A stretch of DNA of 64,000 nt from Nitrospiraceae bacterium (lineage in GTDB: Bacteria; Nitrospirota; Nitrospiria; Nitrospirales; UBA8639). The DNA is taken from NCBI GenBank assembly GCA_020632595.1, contig JACKFF010000001.1:186001-250000 (forward strand), read 5' to 3'. A program made the position numbers and the translations under genes. Position 1 is the first letter of the stretch; each line of letters opens with the position of its first letter. The notes under the pieces were generated by a model that made no database searches, was not told the origin of the DNA, and was given only the letters and a program-made list of their open reading frames with translations. Shown piece after piece: positions 8,433-17,888 of this stretch.

Positions 8433-9719
8433 ATGCCTCCCGCCACCACCTTCAGCAAATCCACTTTGTTTGCCATTTCCTATCTTCTTCTGACGGTACT
8501 TTTCTTTCAGCTCGGATCAGGGCTCCAGGGCATCCTTGTGCCCATTCGAGCTCAATTGGAAGGCTTTTCCACCCCTTCAATCGGTCTATTGGGAACCGCA
8601 TTCTATTTGGGCTTCGTCATCGGCTGCCTCTTGATCCCCACCCTCATCCAGCGAGTCGGGCATATCCGGGTGTTCTCAGGATTCGCCGCACTGGCCGCCA
8701 CGGCGTTTCTTCTCCATGATTTCGTGACCACCGTTCCAGTCTGGCTCGGATTACGGGTAGCCATTGGATTTTGTTTTGCCGGCCTCTACATGGCGATTGA
8801 AAGCTGGTTGAATGACCAGGCGACGACCCACACCCGCGGACACATCCTCGGCACCTATATGTTTGTGAGCTGGGTGGCGGTGATCGGCGGTAAATTGCTC
8901 TTCGCCTGGATTAACCCAGGCGGGTTATCTCCCTTCGCATTGGTCAGTATTGGAATCTGTCTTGCCGTGATCCCGGTTGCATTTGGAACCGGTCCGGCAC
9001 CCGCGCCAGCCACGGAAAACCCTCTTCGCCTCCGTGAACTCTACCGGATCTCACCTGTGGGTTTTGTCGGGTGTTTGAGTGTGGGCGCCACGAATGGGGC
9101 GTTTTGGACGCTGGGGCCAATCTATGCACAGTCCCACAGCCTTACCCCGCTCCAAATCGCTCTCTTCATGGGTGCAGCCGTTTTCGGCGGGGCACTCACT
9201 CAATGGCCGTTGGGACGCTGGTCGGATTGGATGGATCGTCGCCGGATCATTGCAGGATCATGCCTCACCGCAGCACTGGCCGCAGGGGCCTTAGCCATGG
9301 GAGACCAGAGCCATGAACTCATCATTCTGACCCTTGCCCTTGTATTTGGGGCGGGGGCCCTCCCTCTCTACGCGCTCTGTCTGGCCCATGCCAACGACTT
9401 CGCGCCTCCCGAAAGCTTCATCCAAGTCAGCCGCGATTTGCTGATGGTCTTTGGATTTGGAGCTATTGTCGGTCCCTATCTCGGGGCATGGTTCATGACC
9501 ATAGGCGGACCCATTGGCCTCTTTCTCTTCACAGGGAGTATTCATTTGTCCTTGACCGCGTACACACTGATACGTATTTGGAAACGCTCGCCGGTACCTG
9601 AAACAGAGAAAACGGCTTTTGTCAGTGTCCCAAGGACCACTCAAGCCATTTTGACCCTTGATCCCCGTTCGGAGGAGACAGGGCGTATGGCCTCCACTCA
9701 ACCGGTCAAGGAGGAATAA
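8433..9719 (+). CDS. MFS transporter, YcaD-like
   Basis: 428 residues with about 12 membrane helices and a hydrophilic C-terminal tail of some 45 residues. The first half carries the YcaD-type signature (GFCFAGLYMAIESWLND, about residues 112-128) and the loop 2-3 region (FVIGCLLIPTLIQRVGH); the second half has PLGRWSDWMDRRRI, the repeated MFS loop. Transporters of this group are poorly characterised and the substrate cannot be read. Start is the ATG at 8433. It is a single-gene unit as far as I can see. Confidence 0.85.
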   Translation: MPPATTFSKSTLFAISYLLLTVLFFQLGSGLQGILVPIRAQLEGFSTPSIGLLGTAFYLGFVIGCLLIPTLIQRVGHIRVFSGFAALAATAFLLHDFVTTVPVWLGLRVAIGFCFAGLYMAIESWLNDQATTHTRGHILGTYMFVSWVAVIGGKLLFAWINPGGLSPFALVSIGICLAVIPVAFGTGPAPAPATENPLRLRELYRISPVGFVGCLSVGATNGAFWTLGPIYAQSHSLTPLQIALFMGAAVFGGALTQWPLGRWSDWMDRRRIIAGSCLTAALAAGALAMGDQSHELIILTLALVFGAGALPLYALCLAHANDFAPPESFIQVSRDLLMVFGFGAIVGPYLGAWFMTIGGPIGLFLFTGSIHLSLTAYTLIRIWKRSPVPETEKTAFVSVPRTTQAILTLDPRSEETGRMASTQPVKEE

Positions 9720-9808
9720 CGTCGGTCTCGCGACCTGTCTCAACCTGATAGCGAAGAACATGTATACTTCATAAATAGACATGTCATCATAGGAGACGGT
9801 CTGCAGCC

Positions 9809-11536
9809 ATGTCCGTGCACAACACCGAGATTGCCGAAATGTTCAGCCGGCTGGCAGAGCTTCTGGAAATCCAAGGGGCCAATCCCTTCAGGATTCGAGC
9901 CTATCGTAAGGCCGCGCAAACCATCGAAGGGCTACCACATAGTGTGGCATCGATGTTGGCCGAAGGTTCGGATCTTTCAGACCTTCCTGGTATCGGAGAA
10001 GATCTAGCAGCCAAGATCCAAGAGATTGTGGAAACGGGTCATCTTTCCCTTCTTGACCAGGTCAGTTCCCAACTACCCGGGCAACTGGCTGACCTGGCAA
10101 AAATTTCGACACTTGGCCCCAAGCGCGTGAAAATGCTCTACGACACACTCGGCATCCAGGACCTGAAGGGACTGGCCAAGGCCGCCCGATCCGGAAAAAT
10201 CCGGGAGCTTCACGGATTTGGGCCAAAAACCGAAGAAAAAATTCTCGCAGAGACGGACAAACGCTCAGGCACAGAGCAGCGAATCAAAATCAGTACGGCC
10301 GAAGAGTTTGCGGAGCCGATCCTCGACTATCTGAAAAGCGCGAAGGGAGTGAAAGACGCCATGATTGCCGGCAGCTATCGCCGGAGAAAAGACACGATTG
10401 GCGACCTCGATATTCTGGTGACATGCACACAGGCGAAAACCATGATGGACCACTTTGTGGCCTATGAGGAAGTTGAGACGGTCGTCTCCAAAGGCCAGAC
10501 CCGGGCAACCGTCATACTCCGATCCGGTCTCCAGGTCGACTTGCGAGTCGTTCCCGAAGAAAGCTACGGGGCCGCTCTGCAATACTTTACCGGTTCTAAA
10601 GCGCACAATATCGCGGTCCGCTCGTTGGCGGTTAAAAAAGGGCTCAAGATTAATGAATACGGAGTCTTTCGAGGAGAAACACGTATCGCGGGACGGACGG
10701 AGAAAGAGGTCTATGCCCAGGTCGGTCTCCCTTACCCTGAGCCGGAGCTACGAGAGAATTGGGGTGAAGTGGAAGCCGGGCTCCATCATGCCCTCCCCCA
10801 CCTCGTCACACTCAACGATATCCGTGGCGATCTGCATGTGCATTCCAAAGCCAGCGACGGCCATTCCACTATTTACGACATGGCCCTGGCCGCCCAAAGT
10901 AAAGGGTATAACTACCTTGCTATTTGCGACCATTCCCAACGCGTGACAATTGCCCACGGCCTTGACGCCAAACGCCTTGCCTCACAGATCGAGGAGATCG
11001 ACAGGCTCAATCAGACACTCAAGGGTTTCGACATTCTGAAGGGGGCCGAAGTGGATATCCTGGAAGATGGGTCCCTGGATCTCTCCGACGAACTGCTACA
11101 ACGTTTGGACCTGACGGTGTGCGCCATCCATTACAAATTTAATTTGCCACGGGCGAAACAAACCGAGCGCATCATTCGGGCAATGGATCATCCTGCTTTC
11201 TCTATCCTCGCACATCCCACCGGCCGCATGATCAATGAGCGGGAACCCTATGAGATCGATATGGAACAAATCATGGCCGCGGCCTTGGAGCGGGGTTGTT
11301 ACCTGGAGGTCAATGCCCAACCGGTACGCCTCGATTTGAATGATCGCCACTGCAAAATGGCGAAGGATATGGGAGTGAAAGTGGTCATTTCCACCGACGC
11401 GCACCGGACCACCGATCTGGATTTCATGCGCTTCGGTGTGGGGCAAGCCCGTCGGGGTTGGCTGGAGCCGGAGGATGTCCTGAATACCCGCAGTCTTAAA
11501 GAACTCAAGAAATTTCTTCGCCGGACATCATCATGA
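9809..11536 (+). CDS. polX: DNA polymerase/3'-5' exonuclease PolX
   Basis: 575 residues, the usual length for bacterial PolX. Domains in order: helix-hairpin-helix region (residues 1-about 150, with DLPGIGEDLAAKI and HGFGPKTEEKI), a family X nucleotidyltransferase palm (GSYRRRKDTIGDLDILV, about 189-205, with the metal-binding D-x-D, and a third Asp in LQVDLRV), and a C-terminal PHP phosphoesterase domain (GDLHVHSKASDG near residue 341, then CDHS, EVD and a final STDAHR). PolX fills short gaps in base excision repair and trims 3' ends. All the catalytic motifs I know are present. Confidence 0.95.
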   Translation: MSVHNTEIAEMFSRLAELLEIQGANPFRIRAYRKAAQTIEGLPHSVASMLAEGSDLSDLPGIGEDLAAKIQEIVETGHLSLLDQVSSQLPGQLADLAKISTLGPKRVKMLYDTLGIQDLKGLAKAARSGKIRELHGFGPKTEEKILAETDKRSGTEQRIKISTAEEFAEPILDYLKSAKGVKDAMIAGSYRRRKDTIGDLDILVTCTQAKTMMDHFVAYEEVETVVSKGQTRATVILRSGLQVDLRVVPEESYGAALQYFTGSKAHNIAVRSLAVKKGLKINEYGVFRGETRIAGRTEKEVYAQVGLPYPEPELRENWGEVEAGLHHALPHLVTLNDIRGDLHVHSKASDGHSTIYDMALAAQSKGYNYLAICDHSQRVTIAHGLDAKRLASQIEEIDRLNQTLKGFDILKGAEVDILEDGSLDLSDELLQRLDLTVCAIHYKFNLPRAKQTERIIRAMDHPAFSILAHPTGRMINEREPYEIDMEQIMAAALERGCYLEVNAQPVRLDLNDRHCKMAKDMGVKVVISTDAHRTTDLDFMRFGVGQARRGWLEPEDVLNTRSLKELKKFLRRTSS

Positions 11537-11570
11537 ACCATCGCTCAGGCGGTTGATAAGGTTCCCACCT

Positions 11571-12749
11571 ATGCTCAAGCGCACAGTCCCCCTGTTTCAA
11601 CTGCTGGGATTCAAGGTCGGCATCGATTGGACCTGGCCCTTTCTGGCACTGTTGATTGTCTGGTCACTGGCCATGGGATTCTTTCCGCATGAATATCCGG
11701 ATTTGCCGGAATCCACCTATTGGCTGATGGGCATTTCCGGGGCCATCGGACTATTCGGGTCTCTCATCCTGCATGAGTTGTCTCACTCCCTGGTCGCAAG
11801 ACGATACGACATTCCCATTACCGGCATTACCTTGTTTATTTTTGGCGGAGTGGCGCAAATGGACAAAGAGCCGCCCAATGCCACATCCGAGTTCCGCATG
11901 GCCATTGCCGGGCCACTGGCCAGTTTCTTGTTAGCAGGAGTGTTCTATGGCGCGTACGCGCTAGGACACCTGCTTAGCCTTCCTCTTCCGGTTTTTGCGG
12001 TTTTCGGGTACCTGGGATTTATCAACCTGGTCCTGGCCGTGTTCAATCTTTTTCCGGCCTTCCCCCTGGACGGAGGCCGCATGTTTCGCGCGATGTTATG
12101 GCACTGGAAGCGCGATCTACAATGGGCGACACACCTGGCCTCCCGCATCGGATCGGGTTTTGGATTCCTTCTGCTGTTCCTGGGCGTCCTCAATATCCTT
12201 CACGGCCGGCCATTGAATGGCATATGGTTCTGCGTGCTGGGCCTCTTCCTCGACCGGGCCGCCAGTGCCTCCTACGATCAACTGCTCGCCAGGCAGGCTT
12301 TCGAAGGAGAACCGATCCAACGGTTTATGGCAACCGATGTCGTGACGGTTGCACCCGATCTCTCCATCCGGGCATTCGTGGACCAGTACGTCTACCGGCA
12401 CCTCCACGATATCTATCCTGTGATCAACCACTCACAGCCCGTAGGCTGCATTCACGCACGTCACGTCAACAACTTGAATCGCGAGGAATGGGACTATCGC
12501 ACCGTCAATGACCTTCTCATTCCGTTGAATGATCACAACACCATTGCTCCCCATACCGACGTCATGCAAGCCCTCTCACTGATGAACCGGACCGGAAACA
12601 GCCGGCTCATCGTCATGGACAAAAATCGTCTCGTCGGTATTGTGGCCTTGAAAGACATCTTGAAATTTCTTTCGTTAAAGCTTGATCTGGAAGGAACCCG
12701 ATACCCTGCAACTCCCCCCCTCAACAAACCGGAGACAACTGTCAAATAA
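11571..12749 (+). CDS. Site-2 protease family zinc metalloprotease with CBS pair
   Basis: 392 residues from the ATG at 11571; an in-frame TTG at 11553 is possible but less likely. A six-helix M50 (S2P/SpoIVFB-like) membrane domain holds the zinc motif HELSH (residues 68-72) and the third ligand in LFPAFPLDGGRMFR. A CBS-domain pair follows from about residue 245 (MATDVVTVAPDLSIRAF) to 375, suggesting control by an adenine nucleotide. Such enzymes cut membrane-bound substrates such as anti-sigma factors within the bilayer. No substrate gene is adjacent. Confidence 0.9.
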   Translation: MLKRTVPLFQLLGFKVGIDWTWPFLALLIVWSLAMGFFPHEYPDLPESTYWLMGISGAIGLFGSLILHELSHSLVARRYDIPITGITLFIFGGVAQMDKEPPNATSEFRMAIAGPLASFLLAGVFYGAYALGHLLSLPLPVFAVFGYLGFINLVLAVFNLFPAFPLDGGRMFRAMLWHWKRDLQWATHLASRIGSGFGFLLLFLGVLNILHGRPLNGIWFCVLGLFLDRAASASYDQLLARQAFEGEPIQRFMATDVVTVAPDLSIRAFVDQYVYRHLHDIYPVINHSQPVGCIHARHVNNLNREEWDYRTVNDLLIPLNDHNTIAPHTDVMQALSLMNRTGNSRLIVMDKNRLVGIVALKDILKFLSLKLDLEGTRYPATPPLNKPETTVK

Positions 12750-12904
12750 TTGCTCTCCTGACCTTCTGCGTATTCCTCTTCTAAGCAACCTGAGAGTTTT
12801 CCTCTACTATCGTTATTAACATGACGCCATGGTGATCCCGATCCCCGGCGACTTGCCAGCCGGCATTTCAAACCCAGGGCAGATTGTTATGGGACCTGCC
12901 TCTG

Positions 12905-13080
12905 AGGCTGTCACGACCAGCACCCCCGTAAGCCCATAAGGGGTGGGACATTCTCAATCAAATTGTGGTAAAAATTTCTCTCGCCTATCATAGGATCAGT
13001 TGATAGGCGGTTAAGCACATTGGGACAAGGCAATGGAGGGCCTTTGAGGATGATGGAAGCCTCAAAGGCCTTTTTTTGTT
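12905..13080 (+). ncRNA. Candidate structured RNA ending in an intrinsic terminator
   Basis: The 510-base gap 12750-13259 has no gene, yet carries three successive hairpins on the + strand. CACCCC (12921-12926) pairs with GGGGTG (12940-12945). CGCCTATC (12983-12990) pairs with GATAGGCG (13003-13010). The last is a strong rho-independent terminator at 13039-13077. The spacing of stems and the terminator some 290 bases after the upstream stop codon suggest a separate small RNA or a structured 3' UTR. I do not recognise a known family. Confidence 0.4.
13039..13077 (+). terminator. Rho-independent terminator
   Basis: A perfect 11-base stem, GGCCTTTGAGG (13039-13049) with CCTCAAAGGCC (13060-13070), has a 10-base loop and is followed by seven T. 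This is the clearest intrinsic terminator in the window. Confidence 0.92.
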
Positions 13081-13259
13081 CAACTTCAACAAAGGAGGGA
13101 CTCCACGTTTGAACCGGAGGTTGTTTTCGCAACACATCCATTAGCCGGGACGAGGGCTGGAAGAGGAAGAAGAACAATCCTCAATCACAAGCAGGAAGTG
13201 ACAAAGCTTACCGAATGGTCTCGGCATAGCTCTTACAATTATACACACGGAGGACTCAA

Positions 13260-13799
13260 ATGAGGCACCTTTCACCAAACAAGACCGTTTTTGGAATAGC
13301 CCTGGTACTTGGAGGTCTGACCGGAATCTTTCTAACCGGGGAGGTATCTGAGGCTCAGAAGCTCCCATTTTTCAATCGGAATGTTGTCCTTTTGGATTGC
13401 GTCGAGAACGCCACAAACAATTTTGTGGTAGATAATATGTCTTCAACCGTTGATGTGGAAATCAATAGAGGGCTGGATTGTGCGGCAGCTGTGCAAAAGT
13501 TATTGGGCAAGGGTTATGTGTTGGGACCCGGAGCCGGAGGTGTGACATCAGGTGAGGCAACCTCACTGGATCACTTCTTGATGCTATTTCTTCTAAACCC
13601 CAATGATTTGCTTGAGCGAAGGATCGACCCTCAGACCTTAAACCCTTCACGAGATTGCTTTGCTGGACAGAACTCCCAGGGATGCTCCACATATATTCAA
13701 AGGCCGGAAACACAAAACCCGACCGTGAATAGGCCGGCGCCCCTAAGCCCGATATTACAAAGTCCTCGAACCCCGATATTACAAAAGCGTACCCCTTAA
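13260..13799 (+). CDS. Exported hypothetical protein
   Basis: 179 residues, ATG at 13260 after GGAGG. The N-terminus is a Sec signal peptide (basic RHLSPNK, hydrophobic 10-26, cleavage likely after SEA near residue 32). The mature part has four Cys (pairs around C47/C75 and C130/C139) that could form disulfides, and a Pro-rich C-terminal tail. No family is recognised. It begins after the strong terminator and so has its own promoter. Confidence 0.65.
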   Translation: MRHLSPNKTVFGIALVLGGLTGIFLTGEVSEAQKLPFFNRNVVLLDCVENATNNFVVDNMSSTVDVEINRGLDCAAAVQKLLGKGYVLGPGAGGVTSGEATSLDHFLMLFLLNPNDLLERRIDPQTLNPSRDCFAGQNSQGCSTYIQRPETQNPTVNRPAPLSPILQSPRTPILQKRTP

Positions 13800-14233
13800 A
13801 GCCCGCTCGGCAGAGAAACACCCGAAGCCCGACCGCATTACACGGCCTCGGGCTTTGGTGTGAACCGGTTATCTGGCACTGAAAGAGCAGGATCCGGGAT
13901 TGGGACTGAAATGGCCTAGCCGGGTTGGACAGATCGGGAACCAGCACTCGCTGAAAGAAGGCCGGCTAGATGTGATCACCTGAACAGCAGAAGTCGAACG
14001 TTCAGCCGCCCAAGCCGGATCGTATTCTTTGCCAAATATCCTTCTGCGGAATGTGCAGGGAGCCCAACACGATTACACTACACGTGCATGAACATTATTT
14101 ACAGGTTCAATGCGCAAAAATCCACACAGGCATTTCCACGGAGCAGAAATTTCCTGCCACTCCCAAACACCAAGCTTCCTCTCAAAAGAAGAAAAATTCG
14201 TCTAAAATCACTGTCTTTCTTGATCAAACCGCT
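13800..14233. other. Convergent intergenic region with a hairpin
   Basis: 434 bases between convergent genes with no supportable gene. AAGCCCGA (13825-13832) pairs with TCGGGCTT (13848-13855), extended by CACC (13819-13822) and GGTG (13857-13860). There is no T-run, so it is at best a weak bidirectional terminator. Confidence 0.45.
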
Positions 14234-14800
14234 TCAAGAAAAGGCAGCTTTATCGACGGCTCCCGGGACACTGGGAAGCGGATTAACCGTGGTTGCCTGT
14301 GGCCCCTTCTCCCCATCTTCCACATTGAAGGAGACCTCCACCCCATCCTCAAGCTCCTCGAATTTCATGCCGTGTACCGCATTTTTGTGAAAGTAGACCT
14401 CGCCTCCTCCGTCCTGGAGAAGAAAACCATATCCTTCATTGGGAAATAATTTAGAGATCACTCCGCGTAACGGAATAGGCGGGACCCGAATTTCTTTGGA
14501 GGCCCGTTTGTCCCGAAACTTCTTAACTTCGATGGCCATGGCAAAGAATGCCGCGCGGATAGCCTCTTCGAAGGTCTTTTCCTCTTTTCTCGCCGTCAGA
14601 GTATGCCGTCCAGGCATCGTGACGACCACAAGGGCTTCGGCCACATTTTGGGATTTTTTGTGATGGGCGTTTTTTGTGAGTGTTACCCGCCCATGGATCA
14701 GATCCTCATGGCCGGCCTGGAGATCGGCCATCCGACTTTCAATCTCCGTTTTCCACCGTGGGGTCATTGTCACATTCCGACTGTCAATTTGAAGATCCAT
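14234..14800 (-). CDS. Ribosome hibernation factor (HPF/RaiA-like) fused to cold-shock domain
   Basis: 188 residues from the ATG at 14800, which has AGAGGGAAG upstream; a GTG at 14845 is in frame but less likely. Residues 1-about 100 match the HPF/RaiA (S30AE) ribosome-binding fold (Q-I-x-S-R-N-V start, R-x-T-L-T-K-N and the FEEAIRAAF helix). Residues about 112-178 are a cold-shock domain with both RNA-binding motifs (EGYGFLL and GEVYFHKNAV). The fusion joins a ribosome silencing module with a nucleic-acid binding module and should act in stationary phase or cold. It lacks the long HPF C-terminal dimerisation domain. Confidence 0.88.
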   Translation of the reverse strand: MDLQIDSRNVTMTPRWKTEIESRMADLQAGHEDLIHGRVTLTKNAHHKKSQNVAEALVVVTMPGRHTLTARKEEKTFEEAIRAAFFAMAIEVKKFRDKRASKEIRVPPIPLRGVISKLFPNEGYGFLLQDGGGEVYFHKNAVHGMKFEELEDGVEVSFNVEDGEKGPQATTVNPLPSVPGAVDKAAFS

Positions 14801-14914
14801 AGTATTTTCTTCCCTCTCGATTTGAGTATTAAAGACAACAGACACTCACATCACCACAAACCGCGCTTCCAGTATACTCATGGACGCTCACGAGGGGAAA
14901 CATGAAACATTCCC

Positions 14915-15832
14915 CTAGCACAAGGCCACGTGACGAAGTGCGGTCATTGGCCCACAGGTTTTCAATCGATCAAGCTGCGCCTCATTCTTCACCAAAAAGC
15001 CTCCGGCAAATCCCAGGGCATTCACGGAAATGTCTTCAAAACATTCTGTGGACCGTGGCACCAATAACATCCACTGCCGTGTGACCAGTAAATTGTAAGG
15101 CCCAGGGCTTCTGGTTTTCCCTCCAGGTCCACGGTCAGGCAAGCCAAGAGTCTGCAACATTTCCAGATATTGCTTCAGCAATTCTTGTGCCCCTTTCAAG
15201 GGAGAATCAATCCATTCCGGTTTCATCCGGACCAACACATGGGAAAAAGGGAGCCCGGGAGCCCTCCCAATCGTCCCTTCGAATCGGACGGTTTCCAAAA
15301 GAGGTTCAATAGGAAGATGGGCGAATTCAGCGGTCAGGGGAAGTGGGACCATTTGCAAATGCTTATGTCGTTGACTCGCGCCAGCGGCTTCCCCCGCGTT
15401 GTAAAAAGCCAATCCTTCGAACTCGGCCAAACACAATAACACAGCTTCGATATCACTCAGCGTGAGGAAGGATTCCTGTTCCTGAAACGATCGCGTCACC
15501 ATGAGGATGTGATGATCCAGAACGTTAAATTTATTCAACAAACACACATGGGTATCGGAAATATCCGCCACAAACAGATCCTGATCGTAAGGCAGAAAGG
15601 GGTTCTGATCTGTGTTGGCAGCCTTGGAAGCATGCCGTTGATCGACCTTTGCCTGCACCTTCCTGACCAGATTGGACACAATTCGTATCAGAAAAATAAC
15701 CCCGGCTTGTTCCACCAACTCAAAACGGGTGGGAATCGTACGTATCGCACCTTGGTGCATGGCGTGAGCGGTTCTGGCTTGCACCTTGGCCTGCAGGGTT
15801 CCTGGTTCAAAGCCGTGAATGATAACAGACAT
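14915..15832 (-). CDS. ATP adenylyltransferase / Ap4A phosphorylase-like (HIT superfamily)
   Basis: 305 residues resembling the Apa1/Apa2 family of diadenosine tetraphosphate phosphorylases. Seen: NKFNVLDHHILMVTR, the substrate-strand block, and the HIT-like catalytic motif S-Q-R-H-K-H-L-Q (about residues 150-157), then a C-terminal domain with LLVTRQWMLLVPR. These enzymes cleave Ap4A, an alarmone-like nucleotide, to ATP/ADP. The gene shares a strand with the hibernation factor downstream (114 bases apart). Start is the ATG at 15832. Confidence 0.85.
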   Translation of the reverse strand: MSVIIHGFEPGTLQAKVQARTAHAMHQGAIRTIPTRFELVEQAGVIFLIRIVSNLVRKVQAKVDQRHASKAANTDQNPFLPYDQDLFVADISDTHVCLLNKFNVLDHHILMVTRSFQEQESFLTLSDIEAVLLCLAEFEGLAFYNAGEAAGASQRHKHLQMVPLPLTAEFAHLPIEPLLETVRFEGTIGRAPGLPFSHVLVRMKPEWIDSPLKGAQELLKQYLEMLQTLGLPDRGPGGKTRSPGPYNLLVTRQWMLLVPRSTECFEDISVNALGFAGGFLVKNEAQLDRLKTCGPMTALRHVALC

Positions 15833-16337
15833 GCTTATTCCCCGTCTTACGATGGCGCCATCCCTATCAAATGGGGGACCTGACTCACATGGACATCTTT
15901 CTTGAGAGCCGACTCTCAGCTTCCATAAAGAGGTGCTGATTTTTGCTCAGACTACCTCTAGTCTGCCAGATTCAGTTAAACCTTCAAAACATCAAAACCG
16001 GTTTTCCCAATTATGAGTCGGAAATCATGATTAGCGGCCTGCCGAATGCCCTTTCAGACACAGCCCCTGGCGGGCGGCCCTGATTTGTTTACACTTTTTC
16101 TCCTGAATGCCTCCCCACATGAGACCTCAGGCCTCACCATTTTGTATAGTCATCGTTCGCATCCAACCCATTCATAGCAGAGAGAGGATGGTGACAGAGA
16201 GAATCGCGAGAAAAACCAGGAAATCAAATAGCCCGATGTTTTGCTGGAACCCCTGTGCGAGATTTAAGATACACATCCATATGGTCCTATCCAGGATTGC
16301 CTCATAGGAAATTTCTATTCATCTATTAGGAGGTTTT
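15833..16337. other. Divergent intergenic region
   Basis: 505 bases between the divergent Ap4A phosphorylase-like and CBS genes. I see no credible gene. It must contain both promoters, but no strong -35/-10 or -24/-12 match stands out. An AGGAGG site lies immediately before the CBS gene. Confidence 0.4.
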
Positions 16338-16757
16338 ATGGCTACACCGAATCTTCATATTAAGGCCCGTGATCTTATGCAAACCCGCATGGTCGCGGTC
16401 ACTCGTCAGTATAGTGCTCGCGACCTCTCGATTCTCATCCATTCGGGCACGTTTAGCGGAGTCCCTGTTATCGAACCGGGCAATCATCTGGTGGGAATGG
16501 TCACCGAATTTGATGTATTGAAAGCCCTGGTCGAGGGGAAGGATTTGCACGAGCTAAAAGCCGAAGACGTCATGACCACAAATCCGGTGACGGTTGAAGA
16601 AACCGCAACAGCACAGGAAATCGTCAACCACATGATCAAACATCAGATTATCCGCATTCCCGTCGTACGTGATGGCAAGCTTCTCGGTATGATCTCCCGC
16701 ACAGACTTATTGAATCATCTGATTGATAACCATTTAATTAATGTCTATGGAGGCTAG
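16338..16757 (+). CDS. CBS domain-pair protein
   Basis: 139 residues made almost wholly of two CBS motifs (about 12-65 and 77-130; ARDLMQTRMVAVTR and AEDVMTTNPVTVEE). Strong AGGAGG site at 8 bases before the ATG. Stand-alone CBS pairs sense adenosine nucleotides and modulate other proteins; in mycobacteria a similar protein (Hrp1) belongs to the dormancy regulon. Partner unknown. Among the stress genes of this region it fits an energy-sensing role (inference). Confidence 0.85.
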   Translation: MATPNLHIKARDLMQTRMVAVTRQYSARDLSILIHSGTFSGVPVIEPGNHLVGMVTEFDVLKALVEGKDLHELKAEDVMTTNPVTVEETATAQEIVNHMIKHQIIRIPVVRDGKLLGMISRTDLLNHLIDNHLINVYGG

Positions 16758-16785
16758 CAACCGGGGGGAGTTAATTTTCCAAGCC

Positions 16786-16809
16786 TCGAGGAGGCCACAT
16801 CCTCCTCGA
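16786..16809. terminator. Inverted repeat between convergent genes
   Basis: TCGAGGAGG (16786-16794) pairs perfectly with CCTCCTCGA (16801-16809) across a 6-base loop, between two convergent genes. No T-run follows, so termination would depend on other factors. Confidence 0.4.
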
Positions 16810-17001
16810 AAGCCGGTCACGTTGAAGGCTGCTCCGGTTCCCAGGGGCGTCGTCTTTCCCGACCCCCCTCATCCACCTGTCTTTTCCCATCTCTAGAAAA
16901 ATTCAAGACAGAGCTGACGTCATGCATGGGGAAAGGGGCCGGACGTCGATCTCTTCACCAATGCCTGCTGAAAGAGCCATGGGGGAAGACCATAAATATC
17001 C

Positions 17002-17544
17002 TCAGAAAGCGTAACTCAGTTCAAGCATGTGCAAGTCTACACCACGACTCTTTCCATAAATTGTCGCATCAGACATGTGATGGAATCGCCAGCCCACAAC
17101 CATGTGCCCTGGAAGCTGAATACCCACACCAACGTGTGCAATGAATTGAAACGGACCACCAATATCTTGACGGCCAAACTTCCACTTGCTGATGAGCGCT
17201 CCTCCGACTCCGCCATCAATAACCAACCACCAACTTGGAATTTTTAAAGCCAGACCAGGGGTGAGCGTTGAGATAAAACCGAGATCCCCGGCTCCCCTCA
17301 ACGCACCAGCAGTACCCCAGACTTGTGAACGCACCTCCCACCCGGACATACCTTCCCACCTCCAGGGAAGTCCCATGATGCCAAAGACGTCAAATTGTTC
17401 AAAATCTTCCTTTTCGCCAGGCTGTAGGCCGGCCTCTTTGAAGTTCATGCCACCTCTCACCCCAAGGGCGACCAATTCAATGTCTTTCGCCCATCCGGTT
17501 CCCGAACAACCCAAGAAGCAAACCAGCACTAATAACGCCCTCAT
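17002..17544 (-). CDS. PagL-like lipid A 3-O-deacylase / acyloxyacyl hydrolase
   Basis: 180 residues with a Sec signal peptide (cleavage near GWA-KD, residues 17-20), then an all-beta pattern ending in an aromatic C-terminal strand (LSYAF), typical of a small outer-membrane barrel. The PagL active-site motif is seen as F-H-H-M-S-D (His156, Ser158); PagL has H-x-S-N, so the Asn is Asp here. D170 lies where PagL has its catalytic Glu. It would trim acyl chains from lipid A in the outer membrane. Assignment to the family is fairly good; activity is uncertain because of the two substitutions. Confidence 0.72.
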   Translation of the reverse strand: MRALLVLVCFLGCSGTGWAKDIELVALGVRGGMNFKEAGLQPGEKEDFEQFDVFGIMGLPWRWEGMSGWEVRSQVWGTAGALRGAGDLGFISTLTPGLALKIPSWWLVIDGGVGGALISKWKFGRQDIGGPFQFIAHVGVGIQLPGHMVVGWRFHHMSDATIYGKSRGVDLHMLELSYAF

Positions 17545-17888
17545 TAACTTACGACTCCTTTTGAAAAATATGACGACACGTTTGACGGTGACCGCTCATC
17601 AGAACGACATACTGCCCAACCCCAGCAAGATTCTCATTGTTGTCGTCAAGGGAATTGAATGAATATTACAAAATTTTCAAATGAAAGGCCCCTTCACAAT
17701 CAGACTCTTAGCCTGAAGAAATTGAGGACAAGCGCAACACCTCTCCAAAGCTGAAATGAGGATTTTTGCGCCACTTTCCGGTGTTGGAAAATTTTCTTTC
17801 CTAAAAAATCAAAGTCCTCTCTTCCTTTCATTTTGGCACAGGTCTTGATGTCTCCAGATTGTACAATATTTTAACGGATATCTCTTGT
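17545..17888. other. Divergent intergenic region with near-match to sigma-54 promoter
   Basis: 344 bases without a gene. TTGGCACAGGTCTTGAT at 17833-17849 (+) has the -24 box and TTG of a sigma-54 promoter, but reads GA instead of GC at -12, so I do not call it. It lies 40 bases before the response-regulator-like gene. Confidence 0.35.

Noticed and set aside
17833..17849. TTGGCACAGGTCTTGAT as a sigma-54 promoter
   Set aside because: The essential GC of the -12 box is GA; recorded only as a near-match.
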